From contig LZME01000018.1 in the NCBI GenBank assembly GCA_001673575.1, positions 1 to 34,346 of the forward strand: a stretch of DNA of 34,346 bases, written 5' to 3'. Shown one piece after another: positions 16,582 through 24,422 of this stretch. Position numbers and translations under genes: made by a program. Under the pieces are notes generated by a model. It made no database searches. It saw only the letters and a program-made list of their open reading frames with translations, and had not been told where the DNA came from. Within the stretch, counting starts at the first letter, position 1. The number at the start of each line of letters is the position of its first letter. Source of the DNA: Mycolicibacter heraklionensis (GTDB lineage: Bacteria; Actinomycetota; Actinomycetes; Mycobacteriales; Mycobacteriaceae).

Positions 16582-16837
16582 ACCACCCCCCTCACTAGAA
16601 ATCCCGCCGCACGACTCAGCAAGGAACCGCGTCGCACAGTATCTTCTCCGTCCGTCGTTCAGCGAGACCCGCGTCACCTTATCGGCCCGAAGTGCCCTTG
16701 GCGACCATCGGACCATACCTGATGGCTGCGTGAGAAGGGCATCGAACGAGCGGAACCTACCCGGGTTTCCTACCGGAGAGTAACGTGCCGCGACCTCACT
16801 CATCGCTGTTTCGGGCGGCATCGCTTGGGGAGCTTCC
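16582..16837 (-). promoter_or_regulatory. fadD5-yrbE1A intergenic region, possible internal mce1 promoter
   Basis: A 256-base non-coding gap inside an otherwise tightly packed operon. On the minus strand a TACTGT hexamer (16641-16636) fits the mycobacterial TANNNT -10 pattern about 55 bases before the yrbE1A GTG; I see no good -35. In M. tuberculosis the equivalent gap has been reported to hold an internal promoter, so a second promoter here is plausible. The evidence from this sequence alone is weak. Confidence 0.35.
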
Positions 16838-18430
16838 CTAGTCGGATCCCTGAGCTGTCCCGTAGTTAACGCGCAGTTCGGTTTTGAGCACCTTCCCGGC
16901 CGGATTGCGGGGCAGGGCCTCGACGATCTCGAGCGCCTTGGGGTGCTTGTAGCGCGCCAGCCGCTGGGTCAAGAAATCGTCGAGGTCGGCCAGGGTCAGA
17001 CCCGCCCGGGACAGCGCGGCGACCGCGATCGGAACCTCGCCCCAGCGCTCGTGGGGGCGACCGATAACGGCTACCTCGGCGATGTCGGGGTGATCGGCCA
17101 GCACGTTCTCCACTTCGGCGCAGTACACGTTCTCGCCGCCGGAGATGATCATGTCCTTCTTGCGGTCGACGACCCAGACGTAGCCCTCTTCATCCATCCG
17201 GACCAGATCGCCGGAGTGGAACCAGCCACCGGCAAAGGCCTCAGCGGTGGCCTCCGGCTTGTTCCAATAGCCACTCATCAAGGTGGGCGCCCGGTAGACG
17301 ATCTCGCCCACCTCACCGACAGCGACGTCGTTCATCTGCTCGTCGACGACCCGGGCGGAGACGGTCGGAATGACGGTGCCGACCGAACCGCGCTTTCTGG
17401 TGGCGTCCTCGCCGAGCAGGATGCAGGTGACCGGCGACATCTCCGTCTGCCCGAAGGCCGCCAGAATCTTGGTGCCGGGGAAGGTCTCCGCCATCTGCCG
17501 CAGCAACGCATCAGACGCCGGCGCCGCTCCCCACGACATGGTCCGCAACCGGATGTCGCGCGGGTTGGCCTGCTGCTGAGCGCAGACCGCCTGCCATTGG
17601 GCCGGCACCAAGAAGATGCCGGTGACCCGCTCGGCGGCCAGCACGTCGAGCAGTTGGCCGGCGTCGAACGCACCCAGCGGGTTGATGACGGTCGGGATGC
17701 CCAGCCACATACCGGGCAGCAGGTTGCCCACCCCGGCGATATGGAAGAACGGCACTCCGATGAAGGCCACGTCGGAGGTGCCGGTGCCGGCGGTGTGCAG
17801 CGCGGTCATCGTCTGGCCGACCAGGTTGGTATGGGTGAGTACCGCGCCCTTGGGCAGACCGGTGGTGCCCGAGGTGTACATGATCAGGGCCGGCGAGTCG
17901 TTGGGGATGTCCACCGGCGCATGCGATTCGCCGGTCTCGTTGATCAGGTCCTCGTAGGCGATCAGGCCCGCGGCTGCAACGTCACCGGGTTCTTGCGCCA
18001 CCACCACGTGTTCCAGCAGTCCGGTCAACTCGCGCACACCGGTGGCGACCGGCACCAGCGCCGATTCGGTGATCAGCACCTTGGCCTCACAGTCGGTGAC
18101 CAGATAGCCGATCTCCGGTGGGGTGAGCCGGAAGTTGACCGGAACGGCGATGCCGCCCAGCATGTTCGCGGCCAGCACCGACTCGACGAACTCGGTGCGG
18201 TTGAGCATCAGGATCATCACCCGGTCGCCGGCGCGGACCCCACGGCGGCTCAGCGCGTCTGCCAGCGCACCAACGCGATCACGCAGCTGCGACCACGTAG
18301 TGGTCTGGCCCAGGAACCGCAGTGCCGGAGCGTCCGGTTTCATCAGCGCGTGCCGGTCCAGCTGGTTGACCCAGTTCTGTCGACGCGCCCGGTAGGGCTG
18401 CTCGGCGGGATCAACGGTTGCGTGGCTCAA
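16838..18430 (-). CDS. fadD5: FadD5, fatty-acyl-CoA synthetase of the mce1 operon
   Basis: 530 residues of the ANL adenylating family. It shows the AMP/ATP-binding loop MYTSGTTGLPKGAV (about 184-197), the aromatic and adenylate-binding region WGAAPASDALL and FGQTEMSP, the A8 hinge SGDLVRMDEEGYVWVVDRKKDMIISGGENVY, and the A10 lysine in NPAGKVLK near the C-terminus. It should activate a fatty or other carboxylic acid to its CoA thioester. It is much closer to M. tuberculosis FadD5 than to generic FadD proteins (QNWVNQL, MILMLNRTEFVESVLAANM). The start is TTG at 18430 with GGGAG about 7 bases upstream. It follows the SRPBCC gene by only 20 bases, so there is no room for the regulator found here in M. 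tuberculosis. Confidence 0.93.
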   Translation of the reverse strand: MSHATVDPAEQPYRARRQNWVNQLDRHALMKPDAPALRFLGQTTTWSQLRDRVGALADALSRRGVRAGDRVMILMLNRTEFVESVLAANMLGGIAVPVNFRLTPPEIGYLVTDCEAKVLITESALVPVATGVRELTGLLEHVVVAQEPGDVAAAGLIAYEDLINETGESHAPVDIPNDSPALIMYTSGTTGLPKGAVLTHTNLVGQTMTALHTAGTGTSDVAFIGVPFFHIAGVGNLLPGMWLGIPTVINPLGAFDAGQLLDVLAAERVTGIFLVPAQWQAVCAQQQANPRDIRLRTMSWGAAPASDALLRQMAETFPGTKILAAFGQTEMSPVTCILLGEDATRKRGSVGTVIPTVSARVVDEQMNDVAVGEVGEIVYRAPTLMSGYWNKPEATAEAFAGGWFHSGDLVRMDEEGYVWVVDRKKDMIISGGENVYCAEVENVLADHPDIAEVAVIGRPHERWGEVPIAVAALSRAGLTLADLDDFLTQRLARYKHPKALEIVEALPRNPAGKVLKTELRVNYGTAQGSD

Positions 18431-18450
18431 TTCGGTTCTCCCGCGTTGTG

Positions 18451-18891
18451 CTAGCCCGAAGCCAGTTCTTCGGCGCGCCGTTTGAGATTGTCAGCCAGAT
18501 AGTCCAGGGCGTTGCTGAACGCCTTCTTGAGCATCGGCTTGGGTACCGACATCTGCGTCTCGACGTTCATATCGACGGTGAGCAACGTGGTCGGGCCGAT
18601 CTCAACCACCGAGAACAGCTGCTCCTGCTTGCTGAACAAATCACCCTGCTGCAGCACCGTCTGGATCTGGGTGGCACTGGGGTAGTAGACGGCCTGGATG
18701 AAGGTGCCATCGAAACCGGAGTAAGACGCGTCCAGCCGCAGCTGGCTGGGCCGGCCGTCGTCGTAGCGGGCCAGCACCCAGATCCCTTTGACCTCTTCAT
18801 TCCACTGCGGGTACGCCTCGAAGTCGGCCACGATCCCCATGATTGTGGCGGCATCGGCGGCGACTTCGACGGTCTTGCTCACGAGCGGCAC
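18451..18891 (-). CDS. SRPBCC family protein (Rv0164/TB18.5 type)
   Basis: 146 residues with the START/Bet v1-like (polyketide cyclase) layout: SKTVEVAADAATIMGIVADFEAYPQWNEEVKGIWVL at the N-terminus, strands in the middle, and a long C-terminal helix (PMLKKAFSNALDYLADNLKRRAEEL). These proteins bind hydrophobic ligands in a central cavity; the ligand is unknown. It closely resembles M. tuberculosis Rv0164, which is also near fadD5. The GTG at 18891 gives MPLVSKTVEV, matching the internal start region of Rv0164. It lies 36 bases after the thioesterase gene and 20 before fadD5 and probably shares their transcript. Confidence 0.88.
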   Translation of the reverse strand: MPLVSKTVEVAADAATIMGIVADFEAYPQWNEEVKGIWVLARYDDGRPSQLRLDASYSGFDGTFIQAVYYPSATQIQTVLQQGDLFSKQEQLFSVVEIGPTTLLTVDMNVETQMSVPKPMLKKAFSNALDYLADNLKRRAEELASG

Positions 18892-18927
18892 CCGCCGAGC
18901 ATAGCCACCGACGAAACAGCCGCCGAC

Positions 18928-19404
18928 CTAAACCTGGGCGGTGGCCAACAGCGCGCGAATTCCGTCGGGGATCGGCACCGGCCGGCGGCTGCTGCGGTCG
19001 ATATAGACGTGCACCCAGTGCCCAAGCGCGGCGAACGGTACCGCGGCGGCGTCAACTCCGATTTCAGGGGCCCGGAAGAGCGCGAGCCGATAGGTGACGC
19101 TGCTGCGGCCCAACCGAGTGACGGCCAGCCCCACCGCGAGCCGGTCCGGGAAGGCGAGTTCGCCCAGGAATCGGCAGCCCGATTCGGCGACCACCCCCAG
19201 CTCCGTCGCCGCGACCGGGTCGATGTCGACGTGGGCCGCGATCCAGCCGTTGATCGCGGTGTCGAACAGCTGGTAGTACACCGCGTTATTGAGGTGGCCG
19301 AACATGTCGTTGTCGGCCCAGCGGGTCAATACCGGCCAGTGCACCGGGAAGTCCTGGCTGGTCAACCCTTCCGGCGCGGGCGGGACCGCTGCGTCCGAAC
19401 TCAT
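18928..19404 (-). CDS. Hotdog-fold acyl-CoA thioesterase (Rv0163 type)
   Basis: 158 residues from the ATG at 19404. The longer frame to 19518 adds 38 Arg/Pro-rich residues antisense to the dehydrogenase gene and is rejected. The single hotdog domain has the 4HBT signature VLTRWADNDMFGHLNNAVYYQLFDTAINGW with the catalytic-type Asp in the D-x-F/Y-G-H-x-N motif. It should hydrolyse an acyl-CoA; chain length is unknown. It is the first gene of the run toward fadD5, and its start is only 14 bases from that of the divergent dehydrogenase. Confidence 0.87.
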   Translation of the reverse strand: MSSDAAVPPAPEGLTSQDFPVHWPVLTRWADNDMFGHLNNAVYYQLFDTAINGWIAAHVDIDPVAATELGVVAESGCRFLGELAFPDRLAVGLAVTRLGRSSVTYRLALFRAPEIGVDAAAVPFAALGHWVHVYIDRSSRRPVPIPDGIRALLATAQV

Positions 19405-19418
19405 GGTTGTATTCCAGC

Positions 19419-20534
19419 ATGACCACCATCCGCGGGGCGGTGCTGGAGCGGATCGGGGCGCCGCGCCCCTACGCCGCCTCGCGCCCGCTGACGGTGACCG
19501 AGGTGGAGCTGGCCCCACCCGGCGAGGGTGAATTGCTGGTGCGGGTCGAGGCCGCCGGCGTCTGTCACTCCGATCTGTCGGTGGTCGACGGCAACCGGGT
19601 GCGACCGGTGCCCATGCTGCTCGGCCACGAAGCCGCCGGCATCGTCGAAGAGGTGGGCGCTGGGGTCACGGCGGTGCGGCCGGGCCAGCGGGTGGTGCTG
19701 ACCTTCCTGCCCCGCTGCGGCCACTGCGTGGCATGCGGCACCGACGGCCTGGCGCCGTGCGAGCCCGGCAGCGCCGCCAACGGCGCGGGCACCCTGCTCG
19801 GCGGCGGGCAGCGGCTGCACCGCGCCGGCCAGACCGTCTATCACCACCTCGGGGTCTCCGGGTTCGCCACGCATGCCGTGGTCAGCCAGACCAGCGCGGT
19901 GCCCGTGCCCGATGACGTGCCGCCGACGGTGGCCGCCCTGCTGGGCTGTGCGGTGCTGACCGGCGGCGGGGCCGTGCTCAACGTCGGCCGTCCAGTGCCG
20001 GGTGACACCGTGGCGGTGGTCGGGCTCGGCGGAGTCGGGATGGCCGCGGTGCTGACCGCGCTGGCCCACGACGGTGTGCAGGTCATCGCGATCGACCGAT
20101 TGGCGGACAAGCTGGCCAGCGCAACCGCGCTGGGCGCTCAGCACACCTATACCCCGCAGCAGGCGCTCGACGCCGGCGTGCGCGCCCCGGTGGTGATCGA
20201 GGCGGCCGGTCATCCCGTTGCGCTGGAGACCGCGATCGGCTTGACCGCACCGGGCGGGCGCACCATCACTGTCGGCCTGCCGCCTCCGGATGCCCGGATC
20301 AGCGTGTCCCCGCTGGGTCTGGTTGCGCAGGGGCGCGCGCTGATCGGCAGCTACCTGGGTTCGGCGGTGCCCGCACGTGACATTCCGCGCTTCGTGGAGT
20401 TGTGGCGAGCCGGCCGTCTTCCGGTCGAGCAGCTGGTGTCGGCGACCGTGCCGCTCGAGCAGATCAACGAGGCCATGGACCAGCTCGCCGACGGCGCCGC
20501 GGTCCGTCAGATCATCACGTTCGATCCGCACTGA
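19419..20534 (+). CDS. Zinc-dependent alcohol dehydrogenase, MDR family (AdhE1/Rv0162c type)
   Basis: 371 residues from the ATG at 19419 (MTTIRGAVLERIGAP, as in Rv0162c); an in-frame TTG at 19407 is less likely. Catalytic zinc ligands are in GVCHSDL and LLGHEAAGIVEEVG. A full structural zinc lobe is present (CGHCVACGTDGLAPC). The Rossmann motif VVGLGGVGMAAV binds NAD(H). It is of the class III-like long-chain alcohol dehydrogenase type. There is no clear Shine-Dalgarno sequence, so the mRNA may be leaderless. It diverges from the thioesterase and converges with the BVMO gene, overlapping it by 20 bases. In M. tuberculosis its counterpart lies next to Rv0161; here an 11-kb island follows instead. 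Confidence 0.9.
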   Translation: MTTIRGAVLERIGAPRPYAASRPLTVTEVELAPPGEGELLVRVEAAGVCHSDLSVVDGNRVRPVPMLLGHEAAGIVEEVGAGVTAVRPGQRVVLTFLPRCGHCVACGTDGLAPCEPGSAANGAGTLLGGGQRLHRAGQTVYHHLGVSGFATHAVVSQTSAVPVPDDVPPTVAALLGCAVLTGGGAVLNVGRPVPGDTVAVVGLGGVGMAAVLTALAHDGVQVIAIDRLADKLASATALGAQHTYTPQQALDAGVRAPVVIEAAGHPVALETAIGLTAPGGRTITVGLPPPDARISVSPLGLVAQGRALIGSYLGSAVPARDIPRFVELWRAGRLPVEQLVSATVPLEQINEAMDQLADGAAVRQIITFDPH

Positions 20535-21981
20535 TTGCCGGTTCGAAGGTGAAGTCCGCGGCCCGGAACCGTCGGGTCATCGCCCAGAACGCACTGGCGC
20601 TGCGCGGCCACTGGGTGACCACCCGGCCGTTGGCGGCACGAAAGTAATTGCTGCAGCGGGTGGTCCACACCGTGCCGTGCATCCACCGGTCGACCTTGGC
20701 GATGAAGTCCGCCAGCGCGGCGGGCCGCACGGCGACGTAAGAGTTGCGCGTGCGTCGCAGGTGTTTGAGCACCCGAACGATGTAACGCGCTTGGGCCTCC
20801 AACACGAAGATGACGCTGTTGGAGCCGACGTTGGTGTTGGGCCCGTAGAGCATGAAGAAGTTGGGGAATCCGGGCATCGCCATACCGAGGTAGGCGCGCG
20901 GCCCGTCGCGCCAGGCCTGTTTGAGGGTGATGGCGTCCTCACCGGTCACCTCGATCTGACCGAGGTAATCCGCGGCCGCATATCCGGTGGCGCAGACCAC
21001 CACGTCGACCTCGCACTCGGTGCCGTCCTCGGTGACCACCGATCGGGACCGCAGGGCTCGGGCCGGGCTGGTCACCACTTCGACGTTGGGTCGGGCCAGC
21101 GCGGGCAGATAGTCCGAGGAGAACACCAGGCGTTTGCAGCCCAGCGGGTGATCTGGGGTCAGCGCCGCCCGTAACTGTTCGTCGGCGATGGTGTTGTCCA
21201 AGAGTTTTCGCGCGATGTCGGTGAACTCCCGGGTCTTGTCGCTGCCGTTCTCGATCACCGCGATGTTCGACTCGCTGCGCAGCCACAGGCGCATCCGGTA
21301 CAGCCGCTTGGCCAGCGGGATGCGGGCAAAGGCCCATCGCTCCCGCGGGGTATAGCGCCGGTCCGGCTTGGGCAGGATCCAGGTCGGTGACCGCTGCAGC
21401 GAGTACACCTTCTCGGCGACGTCGGCCAACTCCGGCAGCAGTTGCGCCGCAGTTGAACCCGTCCCGAGCACAGCGACTTTCGCGCCGGCGATCGGCACCG
21501 AATGGTCCCACCGCGCCGAGTGCATCACGGTGCCCGCGAAGGGCTGTTCTTCGATCAGGTCGGGCAGCACCGGCTGAGTGAACAGCCCTACGGCGGAGAC
21601 CACCATGTCGAACCGATGCTGCGCGCCGTCGCTGCTGATCAGACACCACTGACGCCGGTCTGGCTCCCAGTGGGCGGCGCGAATCTCGGTGCGCAGCCGC
21701 AGATGCGCGTCGAGGCCGTGGTCGGCCGCGCAGCGCTCGAAATAGGCCAAGATCTCGGGCTGCTGCGACCACTGCCGCGACCAATGCGGGTTCAGGTCGA
21801 AAGAATAGGAGTACAGGTGTGATTTGACGTCACAGGCCAGCCCCGGATACGTATTGATTCGCCAGGTGCCGCCGACGCCGTCTTCCCGGTCGAAGATGGT
21901 GAAGTCGGAGAACCCCGCGCGGCGCAACAGGATTCCCAGCGCCAGCCCACCCGGCCCGGCACCGATGATGCCGATCTTCAT
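20515..21981 (-). CDS. FAD-dependent monooxygenase, Baeyer-Villiger type
   Basis: 488 residues from the ATG at 21981. The frame opens earlier at a GTG (21996), but the ATG at 21981 overlaps the SDR stop as ATGA and starts MKIGIIGAGPGG, so I prefer it. The FAD-binding GxGxxG is at 7-12, followed by DREDGVGGTWRINTYPGLACD. The Baeyer-Villiger fingerprint FxGxxxHxxxW is present as FAGTVMHSARW (148-158), and a second nucleotide motif GTGSTA (173-178) binds NADPH. The C-terminal part has LYGPNTNVGSNSVIFVLE, common in mycobacterial BVMOs. It should insert oxygen next to a ketone to give an ester or lactone. It is the last gene of the island operon. Confidence 0.9.
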   Translation of the reverse strand: MKIGIIGAGPGGLALGILLRRAGFSDFTIFDREDGVGGTWRINTYPGLACDVKSHLYSYSFDLNPHWSRQWSQQPEILAYFERCAADHGLDAHLRLRTEIRAAHWEPDRRQWCLISSDGAQHRFDMVVSAVGLFTQPVLPDLIEEQPFAGTVMHSARWDHSVPIAGAKVAVLGTGSTAAQLLPELADVAEKVYSLQRSPTWILPKPDRRYTPRERWAFARIPLAKRLYRMRLWLRSESNIAVIENGSDKTREFTDIARKLLDNTIADEQLRAALTPDHPLGCKRLVFSSDYLPALARPNVEVVTSPARALRSRSVVTEDGTECEVDVVVCATGYAAADYLGQIEVTGEDAITLKQAWRDGPRAYLGMAMPGFPNFFMLYGPNTNVGSNSVIFVLEAQARYIVRVLKHLRRTRNSYVAVRPAALADFIAKVDRWMHGTVWTTRCSNYFRAANGRVVTQWPRSASAFWAMTRRFRAADFTFEPAISADRT

Positions 21982-22709
21982 CGGATCTGCAGACACTGTC
22001 CGCCGTCCACCACAAGCTCGGCACCGGTGATGAATGATGCGGCTTCGGAGACCAGGAACGCCACCGCGTCAGCTACCTCGACGGGCCTACCGAGTCGGCC
22101 ACCCGCCGATACCGCGGCCAGGCGCTGCTGAGTCACGTCGTCGAGCATCGGCGTGGCGATCGGCCCGGGAAACACCGCGTTGACCCGGATGCCCGCCGAG
22201 ATGAGTTCCGCGGCAACGGTCTGGGTCAGGCCGCGCAGTGCCCACTTCGATGACCCGTAGGCGCTGTGCTGCGGAAAGGGGCGGATCGCCCCGGTGCTGC
22301 AGGTGTTGACGATGGCGGCACCCTCGGCCTCCCGCAGAAGATCCAGCGCCGCCTGGATTCCCAGGAATGCGCCCAGACAGTTGACCCGCCAGGACTTTTC
22401 GAAGTCCTCGGGTGTCTCCTCGGCGATCGTCGCACGGTGCAAGATGCCGGCATTGTTGATCAGTGCGGTCAGCGCCCCGAACCGCTGGACGGTGGCTGCC
22501 ACCGCGGCGTGCCACTGCTCGGGGCAGGTCACGTCGAGGCGAACGCCGATCAGTGCGTCGTCAGCCCGCCCGGTGACGGCGGCATGCAGCTCGGCCTCGT
22601 TGATGTCGCCGGCGACGACGGCGAACCCGTCGGCGCGCAGTCGTTCGGCGATCGCCCAGCCCTGGCCGCGGGCGGCGCCGGTGACCAACGCGACCCGTGC
22701 CGAGCTCAT
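21978..22709 (-). CDS. SDR family NAD(P)-dependent oxidoreductase
   Basis: 243 residues. Classical SDR: the cofactor motif TGAARGQGWAIAERL (TGxxxGxG) at about 10-24, NNAG in ALINNAGILHRA, the catalytic Ser in NTCSTGAIRPFPQ, and YGSSK (YxxxK). It ends in FITGAELVVDGGQCLQIR. It should interconvert an alcohol and a ketone. The open frame reaches 23525, but residues before MSSARVALVTG are out-of-frame shadow of the aldolase gene; the ATG at 22709 overlaps the aldolase stop (ATGA). Its own stop overlaps the BVMO start. In the island it is a candidate for making the ketone that the BVMO needs. Confidence 0.9.
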   Translation of the reverse strand: MSSARVALVTGAARGQGWAIAERLRADGFAVVAGDINEAELHAAVTGRADDALIGVRLDVTCPEQWHAAVAATVQRFGALTALINNAGILHRATIAEETPEDFEKSWRVNCLGAFLGIQAALDLLREAEGAAIVNTCSTGAIRPFPQHSAYGSSKWALRGLTQTVAAELISAGIRVNAVFPGPIATPMLDDVTQQRLAAVSAGGRLGRPVEVADAVAFLVSEAASFITGAELVVDGGQCLQIR

Positions 22710-23455
22710 CGGCCCCTCGCTTCGTCGAGATGTTCGAGGGCTCCCCGGCGCAGCGCCTGGGACTCGGCGGCCAGCGTGATCATCTGGTAGCCCAGCCCGG
22801 CCAGCACCGCGCCCGCCGCACCCGACCCGCCGTGGATCGCCGCGATCACGCCCGCTTGTGCTGCCGCGCCCCGGATGCGTGTCATCGCCGCGAGCAGGTC
22901 GGGGTGCGTGGTGCTTTGGGCGACGTCGACGCCCATCGAGATCGCCAGGTCGGCGGGCCCGACGTAGACGCCGGCCAGGCCGGGAACCGCACAGATGCGT
23001 TCCACGTCTGCCAGGGCCGCGGCGGTCTCGATCATCGCGAAGACGTCCGCTCGCGATTCCAGACCGGCCAGATCGCGGCCCAGACCGAGGCGCAGCGGCC
23101 CGAAGCTGCGGATTCCCGCCGGGGGATAGCGGGTGGCGGCCACTGCGGCGGCCGCCTGCTCGGCGGTCTCGATCAGCGCGATGATGACCGCGTCGGCGCC
23201 GGCGTCGAGCACCCGCCCGATAGGGGCGGGGTCCGCGTTGGGCAATCGAACCGCGGTGGCGATCGGCAGATGTTCGGTGTGGCGCAGCATGGCGGCGATG
23301 TCGGCGTCGTCGAGGTAACTGTGTTGGGCGTCGAAACCCACGTAGTCGTAGCCGGCGCGGGCGAATTCCTCCGGGCCCAGCACGGTGGGCCCGGTGACCC
23401 AGCCGCCCCAGAGCGGGGCCCGGTCCGCCAGGGCGGCACGCAGCGCCGACGTCAT
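22706..23455 (-). CDS. HpcH/HpaI family aldolase
   Basis: 249 residues of the HpcH/HpaI aldolase/citrate lyase beta-like TIM-barrel family. Seen are the FDAQHS motif with the catalytic-type His, AVRLPNADPAPIGRVLDAGAD, the YPPAGIRSFGP loop, the metal-binding Glu in FAMIETAAAL and Asp in GVYVGPADLAISMG. These enzymes cleave or form 2-keto-4-hydroxy acids with a divalent metal. The segment VIIALIET has Ala where many relatives have Pro (V-P-x-x-E/N-T). The ATG at 23455 overlaps the dehydrogenase stop; the stop overlaps the SDR start. In the island it could release a small keto acid or aldehyde late in the pathway. Confidence 0.87.
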   Translation of the reverse strand: MTSALRAALADRAPLWGGWVTGPTVLGPEEFARAGYDYVGFDAQHSYLDDADIAAMLRHTEHLPIATAVRLPNADPAPIGRVLDAGADAVIIALIETAEQAAAAVAATRYPPAGIRSFGPLRLGLGRDLAGLESRADVFAMIETAAALADVERICAVPGLAGVYVGPADLAISMGVDVAQSTTHPDLLAAMTRIRGAAAQAGVIAAIHGGSGAAGAVLAGLGYQMITLAAESQALRRGALEHLDEARGR

Positions 23456-24420
23456 GCGACCATCGCGATCTTGACGCGGCCCGGCACCGGTCGACTCGCC
23501 AACTCGAAGGCGGCCTGGGCTTCATGGCAGCCGAAGATGTGAGTGACGTAGTCGCCCAACAGTTCTGGATGCTCCGCGGCGAATCGGCCTGCGACCTCCA
23601 GCATCCGCCGCCGATCCTGGGTGACTCCGGAGATCAACGTGAGGTTCTTACGCAGCATGGTGCGCATGCTGATCGGATAGCTGTCGTCGTCGGGGACACC
23701 GAAGTAGAACACCGTGCCGCCGGGAGCGACCGCCTCGATGGCGTGGCCCAAGGTGGCGACCTGGTGGCCGACCGCCTCGATCACGATCTCCGGGCGGTCG
23801 TCGGCGTCCAGGTGACGCACCCAGCGATCACTGGTCGCCTGCGCCGCAGTGTCGACCCCGAAGGCGGAAGCCATTTCTCGGCGATCGATCGGGTCCACAC
23901 CGGTGACGTAGCGCGCTCCCGCGGCCTTGGCGACAGCGCTGAACAGCAGACCGATCGACCCCTGACCGATCACCGCGACATGGCGCCCGGCCAGGTCGGG
24001 CAGTTGTTCGACGGCGTAGAGCACACACGCCAACGGTTGCAGGCCCACGGCTTGGACGGGCGCCAGCGCCGGGTCGTAGGCCACCAGTCCGTCGCCGTCA
24101 CTGATCACCTGTTCCATCAGTCCGTCGAAGCCCGACGCCCAACCGACGACCCGGTCGCCGGGTTGGTGCTGCGGATGCCGGCTGGCGATGACCTCGCCGA
24201 CGATCTCGTGGATCGGGAAGCCGAGCTTCTCCGCGGCCGCGGCGCCGTCGTCACCCGGCAACCTGCCCTGCGCGCCGCGGAAGGCCGGCAGGTCGCTGCC
24301 GCATACCCCGGCCGCGACGAACCGCAGCAGCACCTGCCCCGCGCCGAGCTGCTGCTCGCGTGGATCGGGGGCCTCGATCTTCTCGAATTGATACGGCGCG
24401 ATCAACCGGTATGCCCACAT
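23452..24420 (-). CDS. Zinc-binding alcohol dehydrogenase family protein, lacking the structural zinc lobe
   Basis: 322 residues from the ATG at 24420 (MWAYRLIAPYQFEKI); upstream residues of the open frame are a shadow of the P450 gene. MDR fold with GVCGSDLPAFRG (catalytic-zinc Cys) and PIHEIVGEV in place of the usual GHE. The Rossmann motif is VIGQGSIGLLFSAVAKAAGARYVTGVD. The Cys-rich structural zinc loop found in AdhE1-type enzymes is absent; a short segment (GDRVVGWASGFDGLMEQ) stands there. It resembles threonine or sorbitol dehydrogenase-like MDR enzymes trimmed of the lobe. It follows the P450 gene by 2 bases and overlaps the aldolase start, so it probably oxidises an alcohol made by the P450 (inference). 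Confidence 0.87.
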   Translation of the reverse strand: MWAYRLIAPYQFEKIEAPDPREQQLGAGQVLLRFVAAGVCGSDLPAFRGAQGRLPGDDGAAAAEKLGFPIHEIVGEVIASRHPQHQPGDRVVGWASGFDGLMEQVISDGDGLVAYDPALAPVQAVGLQPLACVLYAVEQLPDLAGRHVAVIGQGSIGLLFSAVAKAAGARYVTGVDPIDRREMASAFGVDTAAQATSDRWVRHLDADDRPEIVIEAVGHQVATLGHAIEAVAPGGTVFYFGVPDDDSYPISMRTMLRKNLTLISGVTQDRRRMLEVAGRFAAEHPELLGDYVTHIFGCHEAQAAFELASRPVPGRVKIAMVA

Positions 24421-24422
24421 GT

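Noticed and set aside
16582..16821. 80-residue N-terminal extension of yrbE1A
   Set aside because: Arg-rich and unlike any permease N-terminus; the GTG at 16581 has a strong Shine-Dalgarno site and gives the expected length.
22710..23525. SDR with a long N-terminal extension
   Set aside because: The extension is a frame shadow of the aldolase gene; the real start is the ATG at 22709 overlapping the aldolase stop.
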